The position numbers and the translations under genes are program-made. The notes under the pieces were generated by a model. It worked only from the letters and a program-made list of their open reading frames with translations. It searched no databases and was not told the origin of the DNA. A stretch of DNA of 64,000 nt from DATFVJ01 sp963712955 (GTDB lineage Bacteria > Actinomycetota > Actinomycetes > Streptosporangiales > Streptosporangiaceae), in NCBI GenBank assembly GCA_963712955.1, contig CAVQKF010000021.1, positions 180,855-244,854 on the forward strand, in the 5' to 3' direction. Position 1 is the first letter of the stretch; each line of letters begins with the position of its first letter. This document shows positions 35,143 through 42,897 of the stretch, one piece after another.

Positions 35143-35798
35143 CCAGCACGAAACCGTCCCTGCGAGCAAGGAAGGATAACCCGGGGCCCGTGGAGCCCCC
35201 GGCCACCCGGCCCGCCAGCCGGGCGTTCAGCGTACCCGCGCAACATCAAGAACTGGGCATCCCAGACATAAGCCCCAACCGGCCCGCTGCCGCTGACCGC
35301 CGCGCCCTGTGGATGAATGATCGAGTTAGGGCGAAATGGTAATTCGCACACCGAGCCGGCCGCGGCGATCAAGGGCGCCTGTACGACTCGGCTCACCCGG
35401 TGAAACGATCGGCATGTGACGCCGCCTCGACGACTCCCGCCACCCGAGGGCAGCGCCAGCCCGGTCCCGCCCGGCGGCACGGCCGCCTCAGGTGACCGCG
35501 CATCGTCTGGCCCGGCCTGGCCCGGATCGGCGGCGGGCAGCGGGGCGGCACGGCGACGGGCCACCGGGCAGCGGGGCGGCGGGCAGCGGGGCGGCGGGCA
35601 GCGGGGCGGCCGGCGACGGGCCACCGGGCAGCGGGGCGGCGGGCAGCGGGGCGGCGGGCAGCGGCGGCGGGCAGCGGCGGGACCGAGCCGACCGTCATAA
35701 CCGAGGATCACCTCGAACGCAGGATCAGAAGGCCCATCGATCTGCTGCGCCTGGTCTCCGGCTGCGCCGCGGTCGCCCTGCTCGCTGGGGCGGGCCTG
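35143..35798. repeat. intergenic minisatellite upstream of the flippase-like gene
   Basis: 35143-35520 has no gene; the right end of the IS1380 element must lie here but its terminal repeat was not located. 35530-35690 is a minisatellite of a 15-bp GC unit (GGGCAGCGGGGCGGC). Its higher-order 60-bp unit at 35551-35610 is repeated almost exactly at 35611-35665. 35691-35798 is probably coding: in the frame of the next gene it reads EDHLERRIRRPIDLLRLVSG. Confidence 0.75.
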
Positions 35799-38054
35799 GT
35801 GGCGCACGCGACGGTCAAGGGCGCGGAAACCGACATCGCGGCGGCCGGGCACCGGCTGCCGGGCGCGATGCTCGCCCTGCTCGGCCTCGCGGCGGCCCTG
35901 GCCTTGCTTGTGCTGCCCGTGGCCCTGGCCGTCAGGCAAGTTGCCAGGCGCGAGCCGCAGCGGCTCGGCGAGGCAGTGTTCACAAGCGCCATCGCCCTCG
36001 CTGTGGTCGTGGCCGCCAATGCGCTCCTGCGGCTGCCCGCCGCCTCGCACCTGTATGACGCCCTCACCGTGACACGCGGCGGTCTGGCCACGACCGTCCC
36101 GCTTGACAGTTACCTCGCCGCGCTGGCCGCGTACACCACGGTCATCGGCCTCAGCGGCCGGCCGCGCTGGCGGGCGGCAGTGCTCGTCTCGCTCCTCGTC
36201 TATTGCATCGCGAACCTGGTGGCCGGGCACACAACCGTGCTGTCACTGCTCATCACGCTGGTGCTCGGCCGCACGATCGGCGTCGGCGTGCGGTACGCGG
36301 CTGGGCTGCCGTCCAAGCGGCCGTCCGCAGCCGAGATCGCGGCGGCCCTCATCCCCGTCGGCGTCCCCGTGGCCGAGATGAGGCGGATGCCAGAGACGCA
36401 CCCCGTGACCCGTTTTTACGCGGCGGCGACCCGGGACGGCAGCCGCATCGACGTCGCCGTCTTCGACCGTGACCAGGAGGCCGCGGACGCCCTGTACCGG
36501 TTCTACCGCGGCCTGCGGCTGCGGCGTCAGATTTCCCGCGGGGTGCCGCTGTCATTCGAGCGTGCGCTCGAACGCCGGGCGCTGCTTTCCTACGTGGCCG
36601 CCGACGCTGGTGTGCGGACGCCACGGGTGCGCGCAATGGTGCGGGTCGGCCCCGACACGGTCGTGCTCGCCTACACGCACGAGGACGGGGTGACGCTGGC
36701 GGCACAGCACAACGAGCCGACGGACGCGCAGCTGCGCCGGGTCTGGGCGACGGTGCTCCGGCTGCACGGTCATCGCGTGACGCACCGGGCGCTCACCGCC
36801 GACCGCATACTGATCACGGGCGATGGCGACGTGGCGCTGCTCGACCCGGGCAACGGTGATGTGGCGGCGAGCGAGCTCCAGCTACGCCTCGATCTCGCGC
36901 AGCTGCTCGCCGAGTTCGCGCTCCTGGTCGGGCCGGACCGCGCGGCGGACGTGGCGCTCGACGAGGTGGGCGTGGCACGGCTCGGTGGCATCGTGCCGCT
37001 CCTTCAGCCCCTCGTCCTGTACCGCTCGACCAGAGCTGCCCTGCGGCGCCGCACGGATGTGCTGCCCGCCCTGCGAAAGCGGCTGCTGGCCGCCATGCCA
37101 AGCGGCGGCCAGCTCCCCCGCGTGCAGCTCGAGCGGGTACGCCTGCGCACCGTCGTCAGCCTCGTCGGCGGCGTTGTCGCGCTGTATGTGCTGGCCGGCC
37201 AGCTCACCAAGGTCAATCTCGTCACGATCGTGCGGCACGCCGACTGGAGCTGGACCCTCGTCGCGCTCGTCCTTTCCGCGCTGACCTACGCTGCCGCCGC
37301 GATTTCACTTTCCGGGTTCGTGCTCGAGCGGTTGCGGTTCGTGCGCACGCTGCTCGCCCAGGTGGCCGCGTCATTCGTCACGCTGGTCACGCCCACGGCG
37401 GTCGGCGGCGCCGCACTGAACATCCGCTACCTGCAGCGCAGCGGGGTATCTCCCGCCCTGGCGACGGCGAGCGTCGGCGCGGCGCAGATCGTCGCCTTCC
37501 TGATGCACATGCTGCTGCTCGTGGTCTTCGCCGCCCTCACCGGCGCCGTGCACATCCATTCGCTGCAGCCGCCCACGTGGGCCTACCCCGTGCTCGCCGC
37601 GCTCCTCATCCTTGTGCTCATCACCATCGCCATTCCACCCGGACGCCGCCTGCTGCGCGCCCGCCTCACACCCGTGCTCGGCCAGGTGCTCCCCCGGCTC
37701 CTCGACCTGGCCCAGAACCCCCGCAAGCTGGCGGAGGGCTTCGGCGGCGCGCTGCTTGTCACCGTGCTCTACGCCGCCTGCCTCGCCGCCTGCGTCCGCG
37801 CGCTCGGCGGCTCCGTGCCCATCGTGGGCGTCGCCGTCGTCTACCTGACCGGTAGCGCCATCGCCGCCGCCGCGCCCACGCCCGGCGGGCTCGGCGCGAT
37901 CGAGGTCGCACTGTCGGCGGGACTCACCGCCGCCGGGCTGCCCGGTGCCACGGCGCTCGCCGCTGTGCTGCTGTTCCGGTTGCTGACCTTCTGGCTGCCG
38001 GTGCCGGTCGGCTGGATCGCGTTCAACTACCTGGACCGGCGGGGAGCGCTGTGA
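35799..38054 (+). CDS. kinase-like and lysylphosphatidylglycerol synthase/flippase-type (UPF0104) membrane protein
   Basis: 751 aa from GTG 35799, but homology clearly begins upstream (about 35691) where no start codon exists in this frame. Domains in order: several N-terminal membrane helices (residues 20-165), a cytoplasmic kinase-like region (about 170-430, with VAVFDRDQEAADALYRFYRG, LHGHRVTHRALTADRILI and VALLDPGNGD), then the LPG synthase/flippase-type helical bundle (about 450-745) with TPTAVGGAALNIRYLQRSGV and AAAPTPGGLGAIEVAL. Such fusions are common in actinobacteria and probably act on membrane lipids or polyprenyl carriers. Confidence 0.88.
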   Translation: MAHATVKGAETDIAAAGHRLPGAMLALLGLAAALALLVLPVALAVRQVARREPQRLGEAVFTSAIALAVVVAANALLRLPAASHLYDALTVTRGGLATTVPLDSYLAALAAYTTVIGLSGRPRWRAAVLVSLLVYCIANLVAGHTTVLSLLITLVLGRTIGVGVRYAAGLPSKRPSAAEIAAALIPVGVPVAEMRRMPETHPVTRFYAAATRDGSRIDVAVFDRDQEAADALYRFYRGLRLRRQISRGVPLSFERALERRALLSYVAADAGVRTPRVRAMVRVGPDTVVLAYTHEDGVTLAAQHNEPTDAQLRRVWATVLRLHGHRVTHRALTADRILITGDGDVALLDPGNGDVAASELQLRLDLAQLLAEFALLVGPDRAADVALDEVGVARLGGIVPLLQPLVLYRSTRAALRRRTDVLPALRKRLLAAMPSGGQLPRVQLERVRLRTVVSLVGGVVALYVLAGQLTKVNLVTIVRHADWSWTLVALVLSALTYAAAAISLSGFVLERLRFVRTLLAQVAASFVTLVTPTAVGGAALNIRYLQRSGVSPALATASVGAAQIVAFLMHMLLLVVFAALTGAVHIHSLQPPTWAYPVLAALLILVLITIAIPPGRRLLRARLTPVLGQVLPRLLDLAQNPRKLAEGFGGALLVTVLYAACLAACVRALGGSVPIVGVAVVYLTGSAIAAAAPTPGGLGAIEVALSAGLTAAGLPGATALAAVLLFRLLTFWLPVPVGWIAFNYLDRRGAL

Positions 38055-38071
38055 TGGGCGTCGCACCTGGG

Positions 38072-38087
38072 GTTACCTTTTGGTAAC
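38072..38087. promoter_or_regulatory. short palindrome upstream of enoyl-CoA hydratase gene
   Basis: GTTACC-TTTT-GGTAAC is a perfect 6-bp inverted repeat in the 66-bp gap between the flippase-like stop and the hydratase start. It could be an operator for a dimeric regulator; it is weak as a terminator. Confidence 0.4.
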
Positions 38088-38120
38088 TTATGGCCAGAGA
38101 CTCCCCGGGAAGGGGCTGTG

Positions 38121-38849
38121 ATGCCGGAAATACCCGAACTGACACGCGACGGTGACGTGTTCGTCCTCAACCTCGGCGACGGCGAGAATCGGTTCCATCC
38201 GGATTGGATCGCCGGGTTCAACCAAGCGCTTGACCGGGTCGAAGCCGCGGAAGGCCACAAGGCGCTTGTCACCACCGCCACGGGGAAATGCTGGTCCATC
38301 GGCCTGGATCTGGAGTGGGCAAGAGCCAATAGCGGTGAGTTCAGCGCCTACGTGGTCTCTGTGCACCACCTGCTTGCCCGGGTCGTTGCCCTGCCTGTGC
38401 CGGCCGTCGCTGCCATCCAGGGTCACTGCTTCGCCGCGGGCGCCATGATCGCGCTCGCCCATGACCTCAGGGTCATGCGCTCCGACCGCGGCTACTTCTG
38501 CCTCCCCGAGATCGACATCCAGATGGTCTTCACCCCGGGAATGAGCGCGCTGATCAAGGCCCGGCTGCCCGTCCAGACGGCGCACGCGGCTATGACCACC
38601 GGGCACCGCTACGGCGGGTACGAGGCGCTCCAGGCGGGCATCGTCGATCAGATCGCCGACGAGGGAAAGGTGCTCGACGGCGCCGTCGCGGCGGCCCAAC
38701 CGCTCGCCTGCAACGCATCACGGGCCCTGGGGGGGATCAAGGTGGTCATGTACGCGGACGTCCTGCGCATGCTGCGGGACGACAGCGTCAACGTGCCCGC
38801 CGCGGTGGGCGCCAACGCCGGATCGTTAGCGGCTCATACACATCCTTAA
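38121..38849 (+). CDS. enoyl-CoA hydratase/isomerase family protein
   Basis: About 242 aa from ATG 38121, with AAGGGG five bases upstream. The crotonase fold: IGLDLEWA, VPAVAAIQGHCFAAGAMIAL (oxyanion-hole Gly pair), DLRVMRSDRGYFCLPEIDI and GMSALIKARLP. The second catalytic Glu of hydratases is replaced around FTPGMSA, and the PEIDI block resembles delta3,delta2-enoyl-CoA isomerases. An isomerase role in unsaturated fatty-acid oxidation is therefore likely. Confidence 0.88.
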   Translation: MPEIPELTRDGDVFVLNLGDGENRFHPDWIAGFNQALDRVEAAEGHKALVTTATGKCWSIGLDLEWARANSGEFSAYVVSVHHLLARVVALPVPAVAAIQGHCFAAGAMIALAHDLRVMRSDRGYFCLPEIDIQMVFTPGMSALIKARLPVQTAHAAMTTGHRYGGYEALQAGIVDQIADEGKVLDGAVAAAQPLACNASRALGGIKVVMYADVLRMLRDDSVNVPAAVGANAGSLAAHTHP

Positions 38850-39036
38850 CGGCCTAGGGTGCAACCGTGCAGAGCAGAGCAGAGCAGAGCAGAGCAGTGC
38901 GGCGCGGTGCAGCACAGCCCATGAACTGCGGGAATACGTCACACCCGCATCAGGCACTGCGGCGTATTGCCGCACGGTTGACGCTCCATCTGGCCCCCCC
39001 AGCCCCCGTCACCCTCGTCGCGGGCGCCGTGGCGCC
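38850..39036. repeat. short gap with 5-bp repeats
   Basis: At about 38868-38896 there are five to six copies of AGAGC. No gene or hairpin was identified in the rest of this gap between the hydratase and the VapC stop. Confidence 0.5.
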
Positions 39037-39441
39037 TCATGCCGATCCGACTTGCTCCACCACGCAGCCAAGGCTCGGCGCCCGTGACAGCCGCCTGTCG
39101 GCTGTCAGGAGAGGAACGGCCAGCGCGGCCGCGAGGGCGACATAGAGCCCGTCGTAGAAGCTCACATTCTGGCGCAGCGCCCAGGCTGCCCTTGCCAGCG
39201 CGCCGGTCATCTGGTGACGATGATCGACAAGCGGCCCGCTGAAGTGCAGCAGTATCTCAGCGTCGGCCGCCGCGAGATCACCTCGCAGTACGTGCCGACG
39301 CAGCACGTTCCCTACCTCAGCGTCGATCAGATGCGGGGCGTGGCACACTTCGGCGCCCAGCCGACGGCGCAAGGCCGCTGCCTCAGAAGATCGTCCAAGG
39401 AGAGCGATGACCATTCCCGAGGCGTCGATGACGACAGCCAC
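39037..39441 (-). CDS. vapC: VapC-type PIN-domain toxin
   Basis: 134 aa from GTG 39441, 12 bp after the antitoxin stop. PIN-domain acidic residues: VVIDASG (first Asp), LIDAEVGNVL (Glu), FYDGLYVALAAAL (Asp) and LLTADRRL (Asp). Mg-dependent RNase expected to cleave tRNA or rRNA when released from VapB. Full length with all acidic residues present, so probably functional. Confidence 0.92.
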   Translation of the reverse strand: MAVVIDASGMVIALLGRSSEAAALRRRLGAEVCHAPHLIDAEVGNVLRRHVLRGDLAAADAEILLHFSGPLVDHRHQMTGALARAAWALRQNVSFYDGLYVALAAALAVPLLTADRRLSRAPSLGCVVEQVGSA

Positions 39442-39453
39442 GAATACGCCCAG

Positions 39454-39690
39454 TCAGCGCCGCTCGGCCGCGAGGTCCTCAACGATCGAGGCCGCCGCGG
39501 GTTCCTCACTGCTGACACGGCTCAGGACTGCTTCGATCTCCTCGATCGCTTCCTCTTTCGTGGGCCGCTCGGCCAACGACACCAACTGGTCGCGCATGTA
39601 GGCCTGCATCGACTGCCCCGCCCGCCGGGCTCGGCGGCGGAGCACCTCGTAGAGATCCTCAGGAACCTCACGTACTTGAATCGTCGCCAT
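39454..39690 (-). CDS. vapB: VapB/FitA-type ribbon-helix-helix antitoxin
   Basis: 78 aa from ATG 39690. The N-terminal ribbon-helix-helix is ATIQVREVPEDLYEVLRRRA then AGQSMQAYMRDQLV; the C-terminal acidic tail (EEIEAVLSRVSSEE) should wrap the VapC active site. The start codon lies inside a 29-bp palindrome, consistent with autorepression by the VapBC complex. Confidence 0.92.
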   Translation of the reverse strand: MATIQVREVPEDLYEVLRRRARRAGQSMQAYMRDQLVSLAERPTKEEAIEEIEAVLSRVSSEEPAAASIVEDLAAERR

Positions 39691-39713
39691 AGCGCTATGT
39701 TAGCGCTATGGCG
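39685..39713. promoter_or_regulatory. VapBC operator palindrome
   Basis: A perfect 13-bp inverted repeat (CGCCATAGCGCTA, spacer TGT, TAGCGCTATGGCG) covers 39685-39713, with each arm holding the smaller palindrome AGCGCT. The vapB ATG (39688-39690, minus strand) lies within it, so a bound VapBC complex would block expression directly. Confidence 0.85.
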
Positions 39714-39885
39714 CTACCAAGGTGGCTGTTGCACGGGGCCAGGTCCGAGGCGGTCGTGGCGACCGCGATCTGCGGGCGGCCGTCGAACGCGTGGCCAGGA
39801 AGACCACACCGCATCCAGGCCCTGTGGATGAACGCGTTGCGGTCGGCTCCGCGAACCATGACTGGCTGCGCCTTGTGGTGGCCAT
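39714..39885 (-). pseudogene. N-terminal remnant of an IlvD/Edd-family dehydratase
   Basis: From ATG 39885 (GGAGGG upstream) the leftward frame reads RRSQSWF. After a frame change near 39858 it continues RGADRNAFIHRAWMRCGLPG, then FDGRPQIAVATTASDLAPCN and SHL. That is the start of dihydroxy-acid/sugar-acid dehydratases, including the Asp-x-x-Pro-Cys-Asn cluster-ligand Cys. It stops exactly where the VapBC operator begins, and no more of the gene is found beyond VapC. Confidence 0.75.
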
Positions 39886-39919
39886 CAGCGTCCCTCCACG
39901 CGGCCAGGCAGGGCGGAGC

Positions 39920-40714
39920 TCACAGTCCCGCGAGAAGATCGGTCTCGGTGATGCCTGGCCCCTGACCCTCGCGGATGAACCACTCGGTACCGAACGCGAG
40001 CCTGAAGCCCTCCTCGGGCATCGCCAGAAAGAACGACTCCTCGCTGATCTGGCTGGCGTGCGCACGCATGGCGCGACGTTTGTCTTCGATGTATGCCGAG
40101 ACGTCAACCGCGGCGGTGATCAGTGACTCGGGCTTCCCGAACTCATGGCCGTCTCCCACGTCGGGCAGCTCGAAACCGGCTCCGACGGCCTCCTCGGCGA
40201 GCGCGCGCATGCCTCGCAGCAAGTGATCGCGGTTCATGGTGCTCTGGTAGACGCGCGGGGTCCCTGCTAGCTCAGCCGCGCGCATCCCCACCCGGTGGAC
40301 CTGGATGTGGTCGGGGTGGCCGTAGCCGCCGTTGTCGTCGTAGCAGGTCAGCACGTCGGCGCGCTCCTCTTCCAGCAGCGCGGCCAGCTTCTGCGCCGCC
40401 TCGTCGACCGGTGCAGTCCAGAACGAGCCTGGCGCATCGTTGGCCGCCGTCCCCATCATCCCGGAGTCCACGTAGCCGAGGAACTCGATCCGCTGCGCGC
40501 CGAGGATCTCCGCCGACGCCCGCGTCTCGGCCACCCGGCGCTGCCACAGTGCCTCCCCGTCGAGCAGGAATCCCGCGGGCACCTCGCCGCGCTCACCACG
40601 GGTGGCCACCACCAGCACAACCCGGTGGCCCTCCTCGGACGCCTTGCGCATCACCCCGCCGCACGCGATGCACTCATCGTCCGGATGGGCGTGGAACGAC
40701 ACCAAGGTGGTCAT
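39920..40714 (-). CDS. LmbE/PIG-L family deacetylase (Mca/MshB-like)
   Basis: 264 aa from ATG 40714; the frame opens 44 codons further, but homology begins at TTLVSFHAHPDDE. Zinc site: AHPDDE (His, Asp) plus HPDHIQVHRVG (His). Members deacetylate N-acetylglucosaminyl compounds; in actinobacteria the closest well-known ones are mycothiol enzymes MshB and Mca. RGERGE and YDDNGGYGHPDH match that group. Whether this is mycothiol-related cannot be decided by eye. Confidence 0.88.
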   Translation of the reverse strand: MTTLVSFHAHPDDECIACGGVMRKASEEGHRVVLVVATRGERGEVPAGFLLDGEALWQRRVAETRASAEILGAQRIEFLGYVDSGMMGTAANDAPGSFWTAPVDEAAQKLAALLEEERADVLTCYDDNGGYGHPDHIQVHRVGMRAAELAGTPRVYQSTMNRDHLLRGMRALAEEAVGAGFELPDVGDGHEFGKPESLITAAVDVSAYIEDKRRAMRAHASQISEESFFLAMPEEGFRLAFGTEWFIREGQGPGITETDLLAGL

Positions 40715-40775
40715 GCCGAGACGGTACCCCAACCGCCGGGACAGGCTCGCGGAGTGACCGCGAAAGCGGCCGTTG

Positions 40776-40808
40776 CCACAGCCCGCCGGCGGGGCCGGCG
40801 GGCTGTGG
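40776..40808. terminator. hairpin terminator after thioredoxin gene
   Basis: A perfect 15-bp stem (CCACAGCCCGCCGGC with GCCGGCGGGCTGTGG) closes on a GGG loop. It lies 82 bp after the leftward thioredoxin stop and before the deacetylase start, so it should terminate the thioredoxin transcript. No U-tract. Confidence 0.8.
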
Positions 40809-40889
40809 AACGGGTTGCGTAGCCTGGCCAGGTCCGGCAACGGCAACGGTAATGGCGGCGAATCCGTGCCTCACACGTTCCCTGGGCCT

Positions 40890-41276
40890 TCACGCGCGCC
40901 CGGTCTGTGCGGACGGCTCGCTGTGCTCGGCGACGCTCGCCCGGACCGCGTCCATGTCGATCTCGCGGGCCCTCGCGATCAGGTCTTCGAGCGCGGGCTC
41001 CGGCAGCGCGCCGGGCTGGGCGTAGACGACGATGCCGTCACGGATGACCATCAGCGTCGGGATCGAGGAAATGCCGAATGCGGCAGCCAGATCCGGCTGG
41101 TTCTCGGTATCGACCTTGCCGAACACCGCATCCGTGTGCTGGGCCGACGCCCGCTCGAAAACGGGGCCGAACATGCGGCAGGGCCCGCACCACGCGGCCC
41201 AGAAGTCCACAAGCATCAGCCCTTCACCGCCGGTGATGGTACCGAAGTTCTCTGAGGTCAGCTCGACCGTTGCCAT
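40890..41276 (-). CDS. trx: thioredoxin
   Basis: 128 aa from ATG 41276, with GGGAG six bases upstream; the open frame upstream of this is not thioredoxin-like. The redox motif is WAAWCGPCRMFGP (Cys30, Cys33), with SSIPTLMV (cis-Pro) and a C-terminal extension of about 20 residues. Cytoplasmic disulphide reductase; could supply electrons to the peroxidase encoded at 1901. Confidence 0.95.
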   Translation of the reverse strand: MATVELTSENFGTITGGEGLMLVDFWAAWCGPCRMFGPVFERASAQHTDAVFGKVDTENQPDLAAAFGISSIPTLMVIRDGIVVYAQPGALPEPALEDLIARAREIDMDAVRASVAEHSEPSAQTGRA

Positions 41277-41384
41277 AAAAGCTCCCAATCTCCAACCGCT
41301 CATCATGCCCCTAGGGGTATCAACGATGGCCGAGGTGGCCGGCATTCCCCCGCGGCCGGGGGAGCATGTGCGAGACTTGACGCT

Positions 41385-42110
41385 GTGTCGTCGCGACTTA
41401 ACTGCCTGGTAACCGGAGCATCCGGGTACATCGGCGGGCGGCTCGTCCCCAAGCTGCTCGGCGCGGGTCACGCGGTCCGGTGCATGGCGCGCGATCCAGG
41501 CAAGCTCCTCGACCGGCCCTGGTCTGACGCCGTCGAGATCGTTCAGGCCGATGCGCTGGACCCGATCGCGGTACGACGCGCGCTCGAGGGCGTGGATGTC
41601 GCCTACTTCCTCATCCACTCGCTGGGCTCGGGCGGGTCATTCGAGCGGCGTGACCGGGTCGCGGCGCGGGTCTTTGCGGACGCCGCGCGCTCCGGCGGAG
41701 TGCGGCGCATCGTCTATCTGGGTGGCATCGTCTCCGGCCCTTCCCGCGATCTGTCACCTCACCTGCGCTCGCGCGGCGAGGTCGGCGACGTCCTCCTGGG
41801 CAGTGGCGTGCCGACGGCCGTGCTCCAGGCTGCTGTGATCATCGGCAGCGGATCGGCGTCGTTCGAGATGCTGCGTTACCTGACCGAGCGGCTGCCGGTG
41901 ATGGTCACGCCGAAATGGGTGCGCACCCGCATCCAGCCCGTCGCCGTCCACGACGTTCTGCGTTACCTTGCCGGCTCCGCGACGCTGCCTCCCGCTGTCA
42001 ACCGCCGGTTTGACATCGGCGGACCTGACGTCCTCAGCTACGCCGCCATGATGCGCCGTTACGCCGAGGTGGCCTGCGGCCGCGGGTCATCATTCCCGTG
42101 CCCCTGCTGA
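41385..42110 (+). CDS. SDR/DUF2867 protein, N-terminal part (frame broken)
   Basis: 241 aa from GTG 41385. Rossmann fold: LVTGASGYIGGRLVPKLLGA, IVQADALDP, DVAYFLIHSLG and RIVYLGGI. Homologues are about 480-500 aa with a DUF2867 C-terminal domain. Here the frame breaks near 42080 and ends in CGRGSSFPCPC-stop, while the continuation is in the next frame. Comparing with the expected AEVAGLRPRVIIPVP suggests loss of about four bases (or one) at the GGCC stretch near 42072-42080. Confidence 0.8.
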   Translation: MSSRLNCLVTGASGYIGGRLVPKLLGAGHAVRCMARDPGKLLDRPWSDAVEIVQADALDPIAVRRALEGVDVAYFLIHSLGSGGSFERRDRVAARVFADAARSGGVRRIVYLGGIVSGPSRDLSPHLRSRGEVGDVLLGSGVPTAVLQAAVIIGSGSASFEMLRYLTERLPVMVTPKWVRTRIQPVAVHDVLRYLAGSATLPPAVNRRFDIGGPDVLSYAAMMRRYAEVACGRGSSFPCPC

Positions 42111-42889
42111 CGCCGTGGCTCTCGTCACTGTGGGTCGGCCTGGTGACGCCGGTGCCAGCCGCCCTTGCCAGGCCGCTCGTTGAGTCGCTCAGGAACGAGG
42201 TGGTCTGCGCGGAACACGACATCGCCGCGCACGTCCCCGACCCGCCCGGCGGGCTCGCGCCGCTCGACCGGGCCATCGGCCTCGCGCTGCGGCACATCCG
42301 CGACGGGGCGGTCGCCACTCGCTGGTCATCGGCGGCCACGCCCGGCGCCCCGAGCGACCCGCTGCCGAGCGACCCGCCGTGGACCGGCGGTTCGCTCTGC
42401 GTCGACCAACGTGCCAAGATCGTCGACGCCTCACCGGAGACGCTCTGGCGGTTCATCGAGGGCATCGGCGGCGAGAACGGGTGGTACTCCTCCCCCGCTG
42501 CGTGGGCGGCGCGCGGGCTGCTCGACCGGCTCGTGGGCGGCGTCGGCCTGCGCCGCGGCCGGCGTGACCCCAACCGGTTGCTTGTCGGCGACGCGCTGGA
42601 CTTCTGGCGAGTCGAGGCGATCGAGCCTGGATCGCTGCTCCGGCTGCGCGCGGAGATGAAGCTGCCCGGCCTGGCCTGGCTCGAACTGTCGGTGAGACAA
42701 GACCGTGCCGGGCGGACCGTGTACGGACAGCGGGCGATATTCCACCCGCGCGGGCTCCCCGGACAGGCCTACTGGTGGTCGCTGCGGCCGTTCCACGGGG
42801 TCGTGTTCGGCGGGATGCTCCGCAACATCGCGGCCAGGGCCGAGCAGGCTCCCCCCGGCCCCGCCATCCTGGCGGGGGCATCCGGCTGA
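42098..42889 (+). CDS. DUF2867 domain, C-terminal part of the split SDR protein
   Basis: 263 aa open frame; the coding sequence enters from about 42080 (RPRVIIPVPLLTPWLSSLWV). The DUF2867 part has IVDASPETLWRFIEGIGGEN, GVGLRRGRRDPNRLLVGDAL, LRLRAEMKLPGLAWLEL and YWWSLRPFHGVVFGGMLRNI. It joins the Rossmann half at 41385-42110 to form one oxidoreductase in relatives. As an independent gene it would lack a start signal. Confidence 0.75.
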   Translation: MPLLTPWLSSLWVGLVTPVPAALARPLVESLRNEVVCAEHDIAAHVPDPPGGLAPLDRAIGLALRHIRDGAVATRWSSAATPGAPSDPLPSDPPWTGGSLCVDQRAKIVDASPETLWRFIEGIGGENGWYSSPAAWAARGLLDRLVGGVGLRRGRRDPNRLLVGDALDFWRVEAIEPGSLLRLRAEMKLPGLAWLELSVRQDRAGRTVYGQRAIFHPRGLPGQAYWWSLRPFHGVVFGGMLRNIAARAEQAPPGPAILAGASG

Positions 42890-42897
42890 GCGGCCGT

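Noticed and set aside
35530..35690. CRISPR-like or coding repeat upstream of the flippase-like gene
   Set aside because: No spacers; it is a GC minisatellite open in several frames with no supported protein.
39920..40846. Using the full 308-codon frame for the LmbE-type deacetylase
   Set aside because: The first 44 codons pass through the region between the terminator and the conserved start and lack family similarity; ATG 40714 fits the family N-terminus.
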